NCBI RefSeq assembly: GCF_000208865.1
Contig: NC_018386.1
Location: 806,001 to 870,000, forward strand
From: Neospora caninum Liverpool
Taxonomy: Eukaryota; Apicomplexa; Conoidasida; Eucoccidiorida; Sarcocystidae
DNA: 64,000 nt
Reading direction: 5' to 3'
Every line of letters begins with the position of its first letter. Within the stretch, counting starts at the first letter, position 1. The notes beneath the pieces were generated by a model. The model ran no database searches and was not told where the DNA came from. It worked only from the letters and a program-made list of their open reading frames with translations. This document shows, piece after piece, positions 1-11,542 of the stretch. A program made the position numbers and the translations under genes.

Positions 1-1
1 G

Positions 2-617
2 TGTCGCTTCCAGGGGAGCATCTGGGAAGGGGGAGAGTACCGACTGACCATGGACTTCAGCGAGGAGTATCCGAGCAAACCGCCAAAGTGCAAGTTCAGT
101 CCCGTGCTCTTCCACCCGAACGTGTATCCATCGGGCACTGTTTGTCTTTCTATTCTAAGTGAAGATGAAGACTGGAAGCCGTCCATCACAATCAAGCAAA
201 TTTTGCTTGGAATTCAGGTAGGCAACGCCAGACACTGGAGACAGCAGTCGCGACGCACTTTGTCCTCTGGCCGTTGAAGCGAGCGAATCAGGTAGAAGTG
301 CGACTCGCCCAGGTGCCGTTTCAAGAGTGTTGTATCAGGAAGGTAGGGGACGAGTTTTTTCTGCTTGGCGAGTACCCCTCCAAGCTGAGCTTTTCGGGTC
401 TTGTGTTGTACGTCTACCTTCTGCTTTGGCCCCACCGTTTCATGGCGGCGCACACGTTTCCTATCTCCCGGTCCTGTTTTTTGCGTAGGATCTCCTGGAC
501 AACCCAAATCCGAATTCCCCCGCGCAGGCAGAGCCGTACATGCTTTTCTGCCAGAATCGAGAGGAATACATCCGGCGTGTCAAGCAGCAGGCCCTCAGCA
601 TGCGTCCCAGAGACTAA
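2..617 (+). CDS. UBC9: SUMO-conjugating enzyme E2 (UBC9), 3' part
   Basis: This is the C-terminal part of the E2 enzyme that takes SUMO from the E1 and transfers it to lysines of target proteins, in nucleus and cytosol. The window opens inside an exon (2-217). It reads through the E2 motif FHPNVYPSG, the catalytic Cys in SGTVCLSIL (codon 143-145), and the UBC9-type [20 protein letters not shown] intron (218-488, phase 0) precedes the last exon (489-617), which encodes [17 protein letters not shown], then [11 protein letters not shown], and ends MRPRD before TAA. The [12 protein letters not shown] segment and the Cys context are those of UBC9 rather than ubiquitin E2s. The N-terminal part lies left of the window. 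Its 3' end faces the carrier gene tail to tail. Confidence 0.95.
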
Positions 618-2491
618 AGAAAAGTCTGAACGAGTGGAACAGAGGAAACCCGCACATCAGTCGGGAGCCGTACACTCGGCTGTCGAACAGCGGGGTCCGG
701 TGGACGCTTAAGTGTAACATTCGAGGGGGATAACGACGGGAAGAGCGTTAGAGAAGGGAGCAAAAGACAAGCACTTGTGGCGGACAGAGAGATAGGAGGA
801 GAAAGGAAGTGTCAGCCAGTAGCAGAAAGCCAGCCACCTTCGGCAAGGAGGGGCTTCATGTCCTGGAGAAAGGTGGGAAGACGGGGTGAAGGTAGAAGCT
901 GACAGAGAAAGAGGAGGGCCCGACGAGAAGCAAACAACACAAGAGAGAGGGCAAGGCTGTGAACAGAAGGTGAAAAAATCTTCGGGTTGCGCGGGGTTTC
1001 GGCCAACCGTGGACAACTCATGATAACGCGCGACGTGCGTTTCGTGGGCGATTTGCGTATCTGGCCAGTCTGCCCATGCGCCTTGATTCTCCAGCGAGCG
1101 GTTGCGCAAAAACACACGCACATCATGTGTAGAGATACGCGCATTCGCATTTATATATGGCCTACATTCACTTGAATATATTTCTCTGCGCTCGGTGTAT
1201 TGTTAGTGTGTACCTGCTTGCTGATCTATGCAGCTGCTTACTGATGTGCGCTCGCATCTGTCCTTTCTTTTCCCCTCCACGGAAGTCGGTGTCGACGACT
1301 TCCGCGCGCTGCAGATGCTTCTGGATACTTGTCTCCCTTTATTTGCCAGTTGTTTTGCATGATACATCACGATTGTCGTTCAGAGACTGACAAACAGCTG
1401 CCTCCTAGTATCTCGCCAAGAAGAGTGAGACACTGGATGCAAGCGCACGCTGGTGTACAACGCTGCGAGATAGTGGTTGCGCTAGATACAGGTTTCTGAC
1501 ACAAGCAGCGAACCGCGGCTAGATGCTTTTTGGAAAAACAGATGATAGGATCATACGCGTGCCCAATTATGTCCAGAGGAAAAGCATCTTTTCTGCGAAA
1601 AATCGGCACCTTCCGAAATCTGTGGAACGGCGTGCAATGTTCTTGACGTTGCTGTGATATCCGTCGCTCTTCTCGTTTTTTCTACCGTTGCTGCGTTCGG
1701 GCTGTCTCTGCTTCTCTTTCTGAGTTATTCTCCCCTCTCTCTCGCTCGTGCCTCTCCCCTGGACCGGCCACGCACTCTGGCGGCTCTGTGCACGCAAACC
1801 ACTTCTGTTCCGCGTTGCCTTGTGCCCATGTACGCCGACTCCACCTTTGGAAACAATTGACCGGGGGCTCGCGAGAAACTCACGCCTCTGCGTCCTAATT
1901 CTACTGGTCGTGAAGAAGGCTCACCATGTCGCTTCTTTCTCGCCTTTCCTCTTGCCCACATGCAAGTGCTTCCCTGTCTCTGCTGTGCACTTCACATCTC
2001 TGCATATATATGCCTAAATATATGACGTGTAAAGGTGCTTTAGCTGGCAAGCGAACTGGAGAGGAGAGAAAGGGACAGAGGAGAGAACGCGGTGAAGACC
2101 GGACGAGACAAAGTTTGAGGTTCAGAGAAACCATTAGGTGATCCCGGTGGAAAGCGAGAACCGGGCAGATGAGGCGAACGCAGGATCTAAGAAACGAAAG
2201 CCCAGTTCAACCTTGGCGTCAGGATTCCGATTCTCGGGCGAACTGCGCCGGATCAAGAAGCGCTGCAGCAGAGATCCTCCAGGAAAAGCACAACACAGCT
2301 GCGTTGGGCCAACGTTCGTCACCAAGCTGTACACACACGCCACCCATATATATGCATATATATATGTATATGTTATGCATGCATAAGCTAAAAGGAATTT
2401 GTATGTGCCGTGCTGGAAGCGCATGTCTGCCGTGACGCCGACGATACCGACGAGGAGGGGCCCATGTTTTGGCGTTGCTTCCCCGGCACGT
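618..2491. other. Intergenic, tail-to-tail between UBC9 and the carrier gene
   Basis: This holds the 3' flanks of two convergent genes. I see only short overlapping ORFs with no family resemblance and an AT-alternating patch near 2345-2385 that includes a TATGCATGCATA palindrome. No RNA gene was recognised. Confidence 0.6.
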
Positions 2492-4250
2492 TTAGTTCTT
2501 CTTGTTGAGCTGATCCTGAATGGCCTTCCAGCCAACAGAAAACACCATGCCCTGAGGGGACGCAGCAGACACCCCACCCGCCGGATGTTTTCTAGAAGAC
2601 AATGAAACCAAAGTACACACGTAGCGACTCGCATGAAAACACCCTGCATATATATAGCTACATACTCCTATCCAAGTGAATATGTTAGGCAGCTATAAAT
2701 CGAGCAGGATGATCATCCTGATAATGGAGCAGAGAGTTACATGGCTACACATATTTCTGTCTATCCAAGGTTATAACCATATGGAAGTGTACACATGCAC
2801 AATATGTATATATATATATATATAGTGTGGTGTATATTCACACTCGAAGTATGCATGTATCTTTATGTACACAGTCCCAGTGAGTTAAATAACGTACACA
2901 TCACAGAAAACAGGATACTTTACCTGCAATCCATTGGTGAGAATTCTGGTCCCTAGACCCCGGAAGAAGAGACCGGTGAGTCCGTCCTTGCTCAGCACCT
3001 CACGCAGTGTTTGCATGTAAGTCAAAGGAATCTGAAGCCAAAGTATGAAAATCCAGACATTGAAACCGTGCGCATGTGTCAACACACCATACACATACGC
3101 ACACATGCGCAGTACTTGCGTGAGTCCATTAGGCTCCTAGACGCTTATCGTGCGAGGGTCTCAGGTAACTGTGCAGGCAGTACGTCCAAAGTATTGCATT
3201 CACGGGGGACACATACATCCGATCCCCGTACGCCACAACTCCGATACACGCACTGAGTGCAACAGATAAACATGAGAGACAGATCGCACTATTGGCATTT
3301 AAGTCTACGTAGACGCACGCATGCATGCGAATATGAATATACGTATATGGATAGATAGGTGCAACGAGAGACAGCGAGATAGATAGGAAGTCAGAGACAT
3401 GTGTGCATCTCCATAAGTATACTCTCAGATGTACATTCTCCTAAAGATGCACAGGCCACCATCCTACACATGTGAAGAGAACATGGGCAAGCGTGTGTTT
3501 CGGAGACCCTCATCCCTGCCAGTATGCGATTCATGTGCTCTTGACGTGACTTACCACAGAAGTTTGCTTCGTCGTCTTCACCACCCTGATGCTGTTTGAA
3601 CATGTGTCACTGACGACACTGCTCGCAAAGCCGATGAGTGCGTAGCGGACATGGTTGCCATATGCGAACTCGAACTTGGGGACTGTTTCTGACAGGTAGT
3701 TGTGCGTGAAGAACCAGGGGTAATGCCCCACCCACGTTGCACCCATGGCAGCGAGAGAACCGTGGTACAACTTGGGGATGCCGTGTGTACGCACTGCGCG
3801 AGAAGAGACACAACCGGCGGGAGGCTTCAAGAGAGCGCACTGGCGAAGCCGCGGACAAGAAACTGCGAGGACCGCGTAGACGTTAAACTAGCTTCTGCTT
3901 TCCACGAATTCAACTAAAGCTGTATGCGGTTGACAAAAGCATGTGGGAAACGACATTTCAGCGATTCTTTCTACAAGTGTTCCAGGGTGGACACAACCGC
4001 CAACGAACGTCAGCGAGATCTGATGGGGTGCTCTCAATCACTGGCTAAACGAGCTGCCGACACAGAACAGGTCCGTGCGTTTCAAGCACAAGTGAAAGAC
4101 ACAGAAGTGAGACAGTCTCTGGCGGAGAGCTGTTTACTGGTTTATACTTGTATACATATCTACGCACATGCTTTTGCACGTATCGTCCACATAGAGCTCC
4201 GATTATGTACACGCTTCTGCTTCATGGAAGACTACTTCTACGTGAGTGCG

Positions 4251-4283
<33 letters not shown>

Positions 4284-5773
4284 GCATTCAGACATGCAGT
4301 GCGGTGTGTACTGTCTAGTTCGCCGTTGGCTCATTCCTGTACGTATATACAAACCGTATATTCATATGTGTGTGTCTGTAGGTGTACACCTGGGAGATTG
4401 AAGAGAGGCTGCTTTCCATCCACTCTTACCTTTGTTAATGAGAACCTTCAGGCCGCTTCCGCCCTCTACTTGTTTCGTTGTCTTCCACGCTGCATGCGAG
4501 CACAGGGACAGCGGCGAACAAGCGGATGACAGGGGATGGGTGAAGAGAGCAGCAGAGAGAGGGAGAGGGGAGCGAAAGACAGCCTGTGATAACCGACAGA
4601 GACAGATGGGAGAAAAAGAGAAGCAAGAGAGAGAACAAGCACGAAAGCAGCAAAAAGGGGTAGGGCGACAGAAGAGACACATAGGATGACAGAGGGCGGC
4701 AGAGTAAGAGAGCGAGAAAGGCGTTCCCTTCGAATGTGTAGACCGACCCAGCGAGAGCCATTTCCACATTGACCCCTCCTTTTTGCAGTTTGAACTTCAA
4801 TGGGCACCCTCCTATCACGCTGGGTCACATCATTGAACTGGCGAAAAGCGACGAAGCCACGAAAAAGGCTTTCTGTCGAGGCAGTCTAACCGTCAATGGG
4901 CATGAGAAAAAATCTCCACCCTGCTGCTCCACAGGAGGCAAGCGCTGTTTTGATTCCAATCGGCAGGTCTTGAGTGCGCGGACTCGCATCAAGAGCAGCA
5001 AGGACGCCGACATTTGCCGCAGTGTCTCCAAAGCGGCTCAGAGGAGACTGCATCAACGCGGGAAAGAGCCCACAGTAGAAACGCCTCACGCCACCTGAAA
5101 ATACAGACGAGGACACCATGAGGAAAAAACATCTTCAGTTCTCTTCTTTCCCAGTAAACACGCAATGATGCCAAAGCGACAGGGGGGGGATCCAGACAGA
5201 CATACAACACTTACCCCTACCCTGTTTTTTCTTTACATCAACAGATGTATCTGCGCTTGTTTATGTGTTCGATTGAGTGATCTGTCTTGACCTATATATA
5301 TAGATGTGTTTCATCTACAAGATTATTGCATACGCGAACATTTAAAGCGATATATGTATATTTGTGTGTGCGGATATGTTGTCTTCTGCCACTCCAACTT
5401 GTACGGATGCACAGATGCGCAGCGTTCCCTTTGAACTTGCAGAAGTGCTTGCATGCGTAGCGTCGGCCGATTTTATGTATGTAGATGGCCTCTCATTTTG
5501 TGTACCTTCATGGTACAGCTTTTTGATCGACCCAAAGGTCGTTCCTCCATAACGATACTGGTAGTTCATAGTCGTTCGGAGCCACATGAAGGCGAGGACG
5601 TTGACGACCTGCGCCGAGGCGCCAGCGATGCCTCCACGAAAAGCCTGATCTCTGGAATATATGATGATTTCGAGAGGTGTTTTTGGCTCGGGCTTCTTCT
5701 TGCCTGCCGCCGCTACAGCAGTGGGCGAAACAGTAGAGGGCGAAGAGGAAGACGTGGCGGAAGAGGACGCCAT
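2492..5773 (-). CDS. Mitochondrial carrier (SLC25-like) family protein, divergent
   Basis: A six-exon gene on the minus strand: 5773-5506, 5094-4891, 4489-4430, 3793-3555, 3031-2924, 2551-2492. All introns are GT-AG and the total is 939 nt, giving 312 residues, the usual carrier length. After a Ser/Ala/Pro-rich head (MASSSATSSSSPST) come the three carrier repeats. Repeat 1 has a degenerate signature, AFMWLRTTMNYQYRYGG, lacking PxD/ExxK/R. Repeat 2 has the good signature MPIDAWKTTKQVEGGSG. Repeat 3 reads SVVSDTCSNSIRVVKTTKQT, again without the proline. The matrix-loop segments GVRRFYCGLFPALMQSPLSR and GLTGLFFRGLGTRILTNGLQ are typical. The last exon supplies helix six, GMVFSVGWKAIQDQLNKKN. It probably exchanges a metabolite across the mitochondrial (or another organelle) inner membrane; the substrate cannot be read from sequence. 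Residues upstream of the chosen ATG are also open, so the start is likely but not certain. Confidence 0.88.
2807..2824. repeat. (TA)n microsatellite
   Basis: An uninterrupted TA dinucleotide run inside the last intron of the carrier gene. It has no apparent coding role. Confidence 0.9.
4251..4278. repeat. (TA)n microsatellite
   Basis: About 14 TA units within the third intron of the carrier gene. Confidence 0.9.
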
Positions 5774-8335
5774 GTTGCTGGGTTTCGGTGGTACGGAAGG
5801 AAAGGAGAGGAAAAAGAGAGAATAGGAGAGAGAAGCTACAGGCGAAAGGCCCGCCTGAAAGAATCGAGAAGTTGTCGTGGAGGAAGACAGAGGTGAGGGT
5901 GGTGGAGAGCAAAATCTGCGGGTAGGTAGGAGCGCTAGGAACAGCCGGCGACGAAACCAGAGGCAACTTTGCAAAACACAGCGTCCTCCTGCGCACACAC
6001 GAGCGAGAAAGACAGGAGACTGAAGAAAAACGAAAGAAGAGGACGAAGAAGAAAATTTCCAGGCGTCAAGAACGGCATCGCTGTCTTAATGGCAAAGGCG
6101 GTCTCGCCCTGCTACACAATCCTGTTTTCAATCCTTGTGGAAGAATGTTACTGAGAACGCGATAGCCCACGTGCCGACAGAATAGAGGATGCCTCTTTCC
6201 ACTGGAGAGAACAACAGAAGGATTTCTGAGAAAGAGTCAGAGGAAATGGCGGGAGCTCTGTCAATGCTTTCCTGTTGACTGCTGGCAGCTGGCTGTCTCG
6301 CTTTACGCAGCGTGATGGGCGCCGACAAACATGTCCGACGAGAGACAAAAACGGATCATTCTCTCCGAAGTCGCACGAACGGGAAAAAGTGCTCAGATTA
6401 TGGACAAACTGACGGCTAAAAAAAGAAAATTAACCTTCTATGGTGTGTGCAGGGAGTCTTCGTTGACGATGAGGATGTGAAAAACGGAGCGGCATCAGGT
6501 GTACATACACACCCCTGCAGCAAACAGCGAATATGCGCTTTTTGCTCAGTCGCCACCCTCTAGTGGCTTCTCGAACATAGAGACACAACGCACAGTTTCC
6601 TCACCTCTTTTGTGGTGCAGTTTTTCGTCAAGCTGCCTTTTTTTCTTGTGCCGTGCAGTGTGCACGTCGTTCTATTCCAGAATGGGAGAGAAATGCGTCA
6701 CGACCGCCGTTTTTCCTCGAGGCAAGACCACAGGGCACGGCACGAACACACAGGGTTGAATCAGAGCCGTGGCTTCCTGCTCTTCTTGCCTGTCGAGGGT
6801 TTCTCCACTGTAGAGCATCTCCGGAAATTAAAGACGCACGTGGAACAGACACTCTCTAAAAAGATCTTCATGCTTGCAGACATAAAGACGACGCTTCGAA
6901 AGTGCTAGTGACAGACCCCCCCATCGGCCTCTCGGCCCCCAGTTGTTCCGTCCGCGTGCAGCGAAGCGCCGCTGTCCCCCGACAGCGCAGCGAACACAAT
7001 GTCGCGTACCAGCAAATGAGGCGGCGTTTTTAACAGGGGACACAAGAAGCCCAGCAATGCAAGCCGCTCTCCTCCTGAAAGGGAAGACCAGCTCTCAGCA
7101 CCGTGGTTCTCTATATCCCAGATTCGCCACAGCAAGCGGTCGTGTTGTCTGGAGAAGATAAAGTCAGGCCCGAAGCGGGTATGGACCTGCGTTTACCATG
7201 TGCATTGACGCAGGTCTCCCGAGGCATGCAGTGCGCTTGGTGTTCGCCTCGTCTTGACCAACGTTTCCAGGTGGTGCCGATGCCGCCCGTAAAAAAAGTT
7301 CACCGGCCACTAGTGTTTTTTTCGTCAAGCAAAGGACGTGGAAAAGAATGCTTGGCACTTGCTGGTGTGCACCTTCTGGCTAGGAAAAACTCGCTACCGC
7401 TGGACGAAAAACACAAGGAACATTTGGCGCGTTGCGGGAGCTCGCGTCACCTGCCAGGGACGCCGCGCGCGAACGCCGCATGCGGAATGGAACATCATCC
7501 TAGATGTTTCTACTTTCTATCCGTGACTCCAGAAAGCCTCGCTCTCTCTTGTGTAGAAAATAACGGAGGGAAGAGGAGCATTGATTAGAGCTAAGAGGGC
7601 TGTCGGAGCATGCTGGTTATCTCTCAAATGCTCACACACCAACAGTGTGCAGAGAGTCGCAAGGTCGACAGTTGTGCTGGATTTCCTCGAGCTTTTCGCA
7701 TGCAGTAAAAACGAAGGAAGACTGCCACACAGAGGCGCGCCATTCCTGTCTATTTATTTCCTTGAGATGTGGACTTACTACGGGTATTTTCTTCCAAAGA
7801 CGGCGCTGTGTAGACCTTCGAAGGGGCAGGGACAGTAAAAGGCGACCAGGGCCGGTTCCACTACGAGCGCCTGTCGGCGCGCTGTCACTTTTGGGATTCG
7901 GAGACGTAAAATTCAAGGAGGAAATCTCGTGGAGCCTGCAGAAAATTCGCGAGTGAAAATGGAGGAAGAAAACGGTTTAACGGGGTCCTTTTGTGGCAGC
8001 GGTGTCTAGAGAGGAAGGAACGACGACCTCGAGCTGCTTCGAAGAAAGAGGTCTCAGCACACCGCTGAAGGACATGGGCCCGATCTTTCTATTTTCCGGT
8101 TCTTTTTCTTATTCGTTTTTGTCTCTTATCCATTTTCTTCTTTCTTCCCCCACCCCCCCGCGTATCTTCCAAACCTGGCGGCAGGAGCTCTTGTGCCGTT
8201 CGTGCCCTTGCTCTGCCTCGCTCTGGTTTCCTCATATCGTTCGCTGTCATTTTCTTCTCGTCTGCTTGTCTCTTGTCGTTTTCCCCTTGTTCGTCGACCG
8301 CCAGTTCTGGCTGTACATCTCCTTCTGGTGACTCT
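5774..8335. promoter_or_regulatory. Shared head-to-head upstream region of the carrier and MED18 genes
   Basis: The carrier gene runs left from 5773 and the MED18 gene runs right from 8336, so this 2.6-kb interval must hold both promoters and 5' leaders. It is AG-rich near 5800-6060 and strongly pyrimidine-rich at about 8090-8300, just before the MED18 start, as is common in coccidian 5' leaders. No TATA-like element was convincing and no further gene was recognised. Confidence 0.45.
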
Positions 8336-11300
8336 ATGGCTCTGGACGAAAACGCTTTCGCTCCTCGTCGGGCGACACCAGCATCGACCTCTCCCTCTTC
8401 GTCTCTATTTGAGTCAATGAATGATGGAGAGGCAGACGATGCTATGGCCGAAGCTTCCGTCTTATTCCAGCAGAGGGAGAAGAAGAACCAAACGGAGGAG
8501 GGAGGATTGAAACGAGAAGGACGAACCTACAACGAGTTCTCTCTGCAGGTGCGTCCGTGGCGTCTCTTCGTTCCGAAACCCGCCGGCTTATACCGCTAGC
8601 GTTGTCCCCACACATGCATGAGTCTGCATTAACACATGCGCGCAAGTATAGCATGCGTGAGCGTGTAACAACCACCTCTGTGTGCGCATGATATCCTTCG
8701 CAACTCACGACCGTGTATCTCGTCGCACATGTGCCGCTGAGGCGTCCTCCTGCGTCCCGGAGAAAAGCGAGCAGTGCATCTTGATACATGCACTCACACA
8801 TACACGTTCATGCACGCAACACCTCGTGCCTGTTCGGAATCGAAGGATCATTTCTTTGCACGAAACGTTTATCCGCCTTCACGTGAAGGACAGCAGTTTC
8901 TTGACCCATTGACCCACCGTTTTCTTGGGGCCGTGCTCGCTGCTGTCATTTCAGTGCCTTTTGCAGGGAGAAGAAGAGGAGCTGAAGCACAAACTCGATC
9001 TCCTTCACCGGAATGCAGTTTGTTTCAGCGACTGCTGGGACGCGTACGAGTGGACGGACATGATTTTCTTTCAGGAAAATCAATCTGCCTCAAGTTAGTT
9101 TTCCGTCTGCGCGTCTCTTTCAAGGTTCTCTGTCTCGCGCCTGCAGGTGTCTCTTGGCAGGTGTTTCATGCCAGCCTTAGCTCCTCGCGCCGGTCCTTCT
9201 CGTCTCTTCGGCGTTTTCGTTCGTCTTCTCTCATCGTTGTCTCGTTTCTTTCGATTTTGCGTGCCCCATGGGGTACGCCAGAGCCACGAGGACTGCCTGC
9301 ATTCTTCGTCACCTCCTCTGCGCGTTCCTTTCCTCTTTATTTCTGATGTGCGCGTTTGCTCCCTCGGTTGTGTGCCCAGATGCTCTGGACATGAAAACAG
9401 CCTCCAGCGCCAGCAAGCAACTGTCTGTCAGGATGTACACCGCGCCCGATACGATGAAAGGTCTCTGGTGAGTTCTTGTCGCTTCCCGTTTCTCGGCGTC
9501 TGTTCAAGTCACGCTCGCTGGCTGTGTTGAAGGACGTTCTTTTTCGTTCATCTTCTCTCCCCCCCGCCTCGCCTGTGGCCCATCTCTGGCTCTGAGAGAA
9601 GCTGGATAGCAGAGAAATCCTCTTCTCCGTTTCGCTGTCTTCGCCGCAATGCCTGTCGGTGTGAGGTTGCTTCTGCCTTCACGCGGTCTCACGCAAGGTG
9701 CCGTGTTCTTGTCTGTTTCCGGGATATGCCGTCGCGTGAGCCTCTGTCTTCGGGTGGCCAAGGAGTAGCTCTTGTTTCTGTCCTCTGTTTATGAATCGCT
9801 GCAGTGCAGTTAGGTCGAAGGAAGAAGGCACGCTGGTGAAGAAGGCGGCCAGTCGACGAAAATGCAACATGGTCCGCGTCACGGAGATCGTCGCGTCCTC
9901 GGGCATCCTCGACGTTCTGCAGTGTCTGGGCTTCAGGTGCGCGCAAACCCACACGTGAAACCTTTTCGCTCACCTAGGTGGTACCCGCGAACTGAGACAA
10001 GAACTATAGACTGGCGCACGCAGGCACCCCAGTTGCTGTTTCTGTTGCCACACACACCGACACAGCACGCATGTTGCAAGCCGAGATGAACGAACATACA
10101 GAAATCGCCCCACAAGTCGCTCTCGATACAAATTTACGGAAAAAAAGTCGCGGCAACGCGAGACGCAGGGACAGAGAGATGGAAGCGTGGATGCGCCTTG
10201 GCTAGCTGGGATGATGGCGCCATGGATGCAGTCTGATTAGATGTGGGTGAATTCTCCTCTCTGCGTTTCAGGCAGATCACTCAAGTGTTCGTCAAGGCTC
10301 GAGTGTATCTGAGTAAAGTGGGGACGCCGAACAGCACCACGCTTCTCGTTCAGCGTCATTTCTCGGTGCGCACTACAGGGCAGATGTTCTTTTATCGAGA
10401 CAAACGAACAGAAATACGATTCCCGCACCACGTGGCGGTGTGCGTCGTGGTGATACGTGGGCGTTCTGTCGATGTCTCCGCTTTCCGCGTCTGGCCAAAG
10501 CCGGAGATCGCTATGTCTTCTTCGGTGTCGCGCTCGTTTTTTTGTCTGCCTGGTAGTTGGATGTCACGCAACAACACAAAAACGTTCCATACTGTCAGAG
10601 GGAAAACAGTCAGAGGCCCGTTCTCGAAACTGGCTTTCGTTTTCTAGCCTGCTGCCACACCGTTCCTTTCTGGTGTCTTGCACATTACCGCCACTTGTTT
10701 GTGTGGCGTCGAGCGATACCGTAGCCCGGGGTATTGCGCCCAATGCTGCGTTCCTTCTCGTTTTTTCTCTCCGGTATATTGTGACTTTCGGTGTAATGGA
10801 ACTTTTCACACGCAGATAACTCCATACCAGTCAACCAGGTCATCCACGCCGCTTCTGAACACATGTTCGTGCTGCATCGAGAATTTCGACCAAACGCTCC
10901 AGTCTGTCTAGAAATAAATGTAGACTATCTCACATTCTGTTTGTTTTTTTTCTCTCAAACGGAAACGGGTTTTTCTTCAGGATCCTGAGCACAACACGCC
11001 TTTGTTTCTCCGCAAAGGAGGCCGCGCAGAACCAGTGACCGCTTGGCTGATTGAAGCCAAAGCACGATGCGAGGGAGACGGAGCAGTTGCAGCGACAACG
11101 GACTTACATCTCTTCAACTACGCTGCAAATTTCGGCCCGTAGGTCTCTAGCTTATTTCCCAGGTCAGGGAGAAAACCGGCTACAGGAGTCGCACGGCGAG
11201 CCGGAGGGAGAGAACGCCAGGAAGAAGCGAAGCAAGAAAAGGGACGGCGAAAAAGTCGCGAAGCCAGCAAAGGAACGAGCGAAGCACGAAGTCCGATCGG

Positions 11301-11542
11301 ACAAGGACACGGACACTGGAGAGGCGAAACAACGGACGAACAGAAAAGCAGACGGTTTTTGAGCCAACGGGACGAAGAGAAGAAACACAGGACGAAAGAG
11401 AATCAGACGCCCATCGCGTGTGTTCTTTGCCTCTTGTGTGTGTATGTTTGGCAGCCTCTTGAATCTGAGGAAAGTCGAGGACAGCGCTCTCTCTGAAGCT
11501 GAACGCGAACTTGTTCACTCCTCTCATCCCCGTCGGTTGTGA
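8336..11542 (+). CDS. MED18: Mediator complex subunit 18 (MED18/Srb5-like)
   Basis: Seven exons: 8336-8548, 8967-9093, 9380-9467, 9805-9936, 10272-10365, 10981-11138, 11455-11542. They total 900 nt, giving 299 residues. MED18 is a head-module subunit of Mediator, the bridge between transcription factors and RNA polymerase II. The alignment with animal MED18 runs the whole length: YNEFSLQG then EELKHKLDLLHRNAVCFSDC and TDMIFFQ (animal EYLLQG, SLIHRLRGLC, EMVFLLK); LSVRMYTAPDTMKGLW; then CNMVRVTEIVASSGILDVLQ with CLGFR and FVKARVYL; near the end FNYAANFGPLLNLRKVE (animal FAEQLKPLVHLEKID). About 65 extra acidic and Ser-rich residues precede the conserved part. The donor at 10366 was chosen over one at 10313 because it matches the family spacing without needing a cassette exon at 10816-10919. 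The second intron uses the weaker donor GTTAGT. ATG 8336 is the first ATG in frame. Confidence 0.82.
10798..10840 (+). repeat. Fragment resembling mitochondrial cytochrome b, in MED18 intron 5
   Basis: About 43 bases here match 33565-33607 at roughly five in six positions. One frame reads SHADNSIPVNQ, very close to the SHPDNSIPVNR-type motif of coccidian cytochrome b. The translation and motif were recognised by eye. The fragment lies in the intron before the sixth exon of the MED18 gene and contains a usable acceptor (CGCAG at 10811-10815). Confidence 0.6.

Noticed and set aside
10816..10919. A sixth coding exon in the MED18 gene
   Set aside because: It needs a different upstream donor (10313) and breaks the alignment with MED18; using the donor at 10366 keeps both frame and spacing. 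Kept only as a possible cassette exon in the findings.
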